From Paenibacillus oleatilyticus (GTDB taxonomy: Bacteria > Bacillota > Bacilli > Paenibacillales > NBRC-103111), in the NCBI RefSeq assembly GCF_018998565.1, contig NZ_JAHNZO010000044.1, positions 1 to 51,679 of the forward strand: a DNA stretch of 51,679 nt, read 5' to 3'. Position numbers and translations under genes: made by a program. Shown here in pieces: positions 48,966 to 51,679 of this stretch. The notes under the pieces were generated by a model, which worked only from the letters and a program-made list of their open reading frames with translations, was not told the origin of the DNA and did not search any database. Numbering within the stretch: position 1 is the stretch's first letter; each line of letters begins with the position of its first letter.

Positions 48966-51563
48966 TTGAAGACCGTGCAGCAGACCAAATTGGAAGGCTT
49001 AAGCGAAAAAATATTTCTTGACCGTTATGCGATGAAGGATGCCGATACCCGCAACACGAAAGTGGGAGATACGGTACTGGTGCTGACGAAGGACGATCCG
49101 AAGTTTCCGGCCAAGGAAGTAGGGGAAGTCATTGAACGTCAAGGAAACCAGGTCAAGGTCAAGCTGCGGAGCGGAGACGTTGTTGATTCCTCCGTCGAGA
49201 AGCTGACGCTGACGCTGGAAAAAACGCCGCAGCAAATGTGGGACCGCTTGGCCGCTGCCATGGCTTCCGTGGAAGCAACTCCGGAGAAACGCAAGGAATG
49301 GACGGACAAGTTCCGTTACGTGCTCGACGATTGGAAGCTTGTGCCCGGCGGGCGGATCGCCGCAGGTGCTGACGCAAGCGACGAATTGACGCTGTTCAAC
49401 TGCTACGTCATTCCGTCCCCGCATGACAGCCGCGGAGGCATTATGGCGACGCTGTCCGAAATGACGGAAATTATGGCGCGCGGAGGCGGCGTCGGGATTA
49501 ACTTGTCCTCGCTTCGTCCACGGCGTTCCGTTGTCAAAGGCGTCAACGGTTCTTCGAGCGGCGCGGTCTCATGGGGCGGACTGTTCAGCTACACGACCGG
49601 CCTGATCGAACAGGGCGGAAGCCGCCGCGGCGCGCTGATGCTGATGATCAACGACTGGCATCCGGACGTGGTCGATTTTATTACCGTGAAGCAAACGATG
49701 GGCCAGATCACGAACGCCAACTTGTCCGTATGCGTCAGCAATGGCTTTATGAAGGCGGTCAAAGAGGATCTGGATTGGGAATTGGTCTATCCGGATACGA
49801 CCGACCCCGAATATGACGAGCTGTGGGACGGCGATTTGGACAAGTGGAGAAAGACCGGCAAAAAAATAAATCACTATCGTACGGTCAAAGCGCGCGACGT
49901 GTGGCATACGATTATCGAATCCGCATGGAAATCGGCGGAGCCCGGCGTCGTGTTCATGGAGTACTATAACCAGATGTCCAACAGCTGGTATTTCAACCCG
50001 ATCATCTGCACGAACCCTTGCGGCGAGCAGGGATTGCCGGCGTGGGGCGTATGCAATCTGTCCGCGATCAATCTGTCCAAGTTTTACGACGAGCATAATC
50101 ACGACGTGGCTTGGGACGAGCTGGCGAAGGTCGTCCAATATTCCACGCGTTTCCTGGATAACGTTATTGACAAAACGCCGTATCACTTTGAGCAAAACCG
50201 GGTGAACCAGCAGGGCGAGCGCCGTGTCGGACTCGGCTCGATGGGTCTTGCCGAGCTGATGATTAAGCTGGGCATCCGCTACGGCAGTCCGGAATCGCTC
50301 GAGTTCCTCGATAAGCTGTACGGCTTCATGGCGAAGGAAGCCTACTTGGCTTCCGCCGATATCGCGGAAGAGAAGGGCTCCTTCAAGCAGTTCCAAGCGG
50401 AACCGTTTCTGCAGAGCGGCTTCATGAAGCATATGACGTCCGTCTTCCCGGAAGTGGGCACCGCCATCCAGAAAAAGGGCATGCGCAACGTAACGGTCAT
50501 TACCCAGGCGCCGACGGGCAGCACGGGAACGATGGTGGGCACCTCGACTGGGATCGAGCCGTACTTTGCGTTCGAGTACTACCGTCAAAGCCGTCTCGGC
50601 TTCGACAAGCAGTACGTGCCGATCGCTCAGGAATGGAAGGATCGGCATCCGAACGAAGAGCTGCCGGACTATTTCGTCACAGCTATGGATTTGTCCGCGG
50701 AAGATCATATTCGCGCACAGGCCGCCATTCAAAAATGGGTGGACAGCTCGATCTCCAAGACGGCGAACTGCCCGTCCGACTTTACGGTTGAAGAAACGAA
50801 GCAGTTGTACGAGCTTGCCTTCGATCTGGGCTGCAAAGGCGTGACGATCTATCGGGACGGCAGCCGCGACGTGCAGGTGCTGAGCACGGACAAGAAGGAA
50901 GAGAAGGCTGCGGAAGCGAAGCCGGCGGCACAACCGGTGGCGGCCGAGCAACCCGTTGCAGGCGAGGAGAAGTCACTCACCAACCTGTCTCAATCGCTGG
51001 CGGTCAACATTGACACCAAGACGGAGCAGGTGTTCGACAAGGAATACAAGCGCCGTCCGCAGGCTCTGCGCGGGGCGACGTATAAATTCAATACTCCGTT
51101 CGGGATGGCTTACATTACGATTAACGATATGAACGGCAGCCCGAGCGAAATATTCTTGAACGTCGGCAAAGCCGGTTCCGATGTCTTCGCGATGTCCGAA
51201 GCGCTCGGACGCGTCTGCTCGCTGTTCCTGCGCTACGGCGATCATGGCAACAAGGTGCAGCTGCTAATCAAGCACCTCAAGGGTATCGGCGGCTCCGGCG
51301 CGATCGGCTTCGGCGCGAACCGCGTCGAATCGATTGCCGACGCCGTCGCCAAGGCGCTCGAAATGCACGGCGATTTCTCCGACAGCGCGGATGACTACAT
51401 CACCGCCACACAGGAGGTCGTGATGGAAACGACCGCTCAATACGCGGTAACACGCAGCGCGGCTACGTCCCTCGACTTGTGCCCGTCCTGCGGCTCGGCT
51501 TCGCTGATTAACAGCGAAGGTTGTAAAAATTGCAGCAACTGCGGCTACAGCCGCTGCAGCTAG
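48966..51563 (+). CDS. nrdJ: adenosylcobalamin-dependent (class II) ribonucleotide reductase
   Basis: An 865-residue class II enzyme reducing ribonucleotides with a B12-derived thiyl radical. An N-terminal extension (residues 1-85), TLFNCYVIPSP with the first substrate-site Cys, GGGVGINLSSLRPR, ICTNPCGEQGLP with the radical Cys and Glu, QAPTGSTGTM, an Ala/Glu/Pro-rich linker at about 645-670, a DUF-type C-terminal domain, and a cysteine-rich tail CPSCG-CKNCSNCG that may bind zinc or relay electrons. A TTG start follows GGGAGG. Dependence on B12 fits the CbiZ salvage gene at 8533. Confidence 0.95.
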   Translation: MKTVQQTKLEGLSEKIFLDRYAMKDADTRNTKVGDTVLVLTKDDPKFPAKEVGEVIERQGNQVKVKLRSGDVVDSSVEKLTLTLEKTPQQMWDRLAAAMASVEATPEKRKEWTDKFRYVLDDWKLVPGGRIAAGADASDELTLFNCYVIPSPHDSRGGIMATLSEMTEIMARGGGVGINLSSLRPRRSVVKGVNGSSSGAVSWGGLFSYTTGLIEQGGSRRGALMLMINDWHPDVVDFITVKQTMGQITNANLSVCVSNGFMKAVKEDLDWELVYPDTTDPEYDELWDGDLDKWRKTGKKINHYRTVKARDVWHTIIESAWKSAEPGVVFMEYYNQMSNSWYFNPIICTNPCGEQGLPAWGVCNLSAINLSKFYDEHNHDVAWDELAKVVQYSTRFLDNVIDKTPYHFEQNRVNQQGERRVGLGSMGLAELMIKLGIRYGSPESLEFLDKLYGFMAKEAYLASADIAEEKGSFKQFQAEPFLQSGFMKHMTSVFPEVGTAIQKKGMRNVTVITQAPTGSTGTMVGTSTGIEPYFAFEYYRQSRLGFDKQYVPIAQEWKDRHPNEELPDYFVTAMDLSAEDHIRAQAAIQKWVDSSISKTANCPSDFTVEETKQLYELAFDLGCKGVTIYRDGSRDVQVLSTDKKEEKAAEAKPAAQPVAAEQPVAGEEKSLTNLSQSLAVNIDTKTEQVFDKEYKRRPQALRGATYKFNTPFGMAYITINDMNGSPSEIFLNVGKAGSDVFAMSEALGRVCSLFLRYGDHGNKVQLLIKHLKGIGGSGAIGFGANRVESIADAVAKALEMHGDFSDSADDYITATQEVVMETTAQYAVTRSAATSLDLCPSCGSASLINSEGCKNCSNCGYSRCS

Positions 51564-51564
51564 G

Positions 51565-51589
51565 AAAGAGGCCTTCGGGCCTCTTTTTT
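51565..51589 (+). terminator. terminator of nrdJ
   Basis: AAAGAGGCC-TTCG-GGCCTC then T6; a very stable UUCG-loop hairpin. The remaining 90 bases of the window show nothing recognisable. Confidence 0.93.
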
Positions 51590-51679
51590 GTTGTGTGTGC
51601 CCATTTAGTCTGTCTAATCAAGATTTCTTTTGGTAGGGATTTCCCCATTATTAATTCTTGAATGGCTGGTGGATATGCT

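Noticed and set aside
49569..50951. 460-codon open frame on the minus strand
   Set aside because: Shadow of nrdJ; His/Arg-rich composition and no ribosome site of note.
1..51679. CRISPR array, prophage, insertion sequence or transposase
   Set aside because: No regularly spaced repeats, no phage structural genes, and no transposase or integrase motifs were seen on either strand.

Overview
The window reads as chromosome of a spore-former of the Paenibacillaceae type (Paenibacillus or Cohnella-like). Reasons: strong AGGAGG ribosome sites with many TTG and GTG starts, the Bacillus-type neighbourhood yqhH-yqhG next to lipM, yqzE and yjdF homologues, HutP-controlled histidase, class II ribonucleotide reductase behind NrdR boxes, and tRNA genes without encoded CCA. 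This assignment is inference from gene content; no 16S is present.

Layout. 0-11 kb: end of a YhaN/SbcC-like ATPase, an EamA exporter, an SDR oxidoreductase, small membrane proteins, a YkvI-type transporter, a DedA protein, a lipoprotein, xpt, several small hypotheticals, a lone CbiZ-type corrinoid amidohydrolase and an LCP cell-wall ligase. 11.2-18.9 kb: two identical tRNA-Leu(CAG) genes around an EamA gene, remnants of a benE benzoate transporter, serA, a MocR/PdxR-type regulator, a flavin-binding PNPOx-like protein, a ketopantoate-reductase-like gene and a divergent TetR gene. 18.9-31.0 kb: a two-operon sugar locus. 31.1-34.5 kb: an AT-rich inducible beta-lactamase operon (bla-blaR1-blaI), followed by a third identical tRNA-Leu. 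34.8-39 kb: Fur-boxed iron-siderophore binding protein, hutP-hutH with an antiterminator leader, GNAT acetyltransferase, Hsp20. 39.7-51.6 kb: argS, yjdF behind its riboswitch, yqzE, a secreted hypothetical, yqhH-yqhG, lipM, D-amino-acid transaminase and nrdJ.

How the parts work together. The sugar locus has one ABC permease pair without its own ATPase, two paralogous binding proteins, two paralogous LacI regulators, a PfkB kinase and a GH13_18 phosphorylase. The phosphorylase carries Arg and His at the two positions I associate with sucrose 6F-phosphate phosphorylases. A YdjC/ChbG deacetylase, an HSL-type esterase and a Nif3-like metalloprotein share the operon. Near-identical palindromes centred on AACCGGTT sit in both putative promoters. 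I read it as a regulated route for an alpha-glucosyl-fructoside, possibly an acylated one, and this is the best candidate here for an undescribed pathway. A second regulatory unit is the MocR gene: a bipartite motif with fixed spacing lies upstream of serA and of the PNPOx-like gene, and its half-site lies upstream of the regulator itself.

From 12.5 to 34.7 kb the DNA is bracketed by a 140-bp near-identical direct repeat (promoter -10, leader and tRNA-Leu). With the pseudogene debris and the AT-rich bla operon, this suggests that accessory DNA accumulated there.
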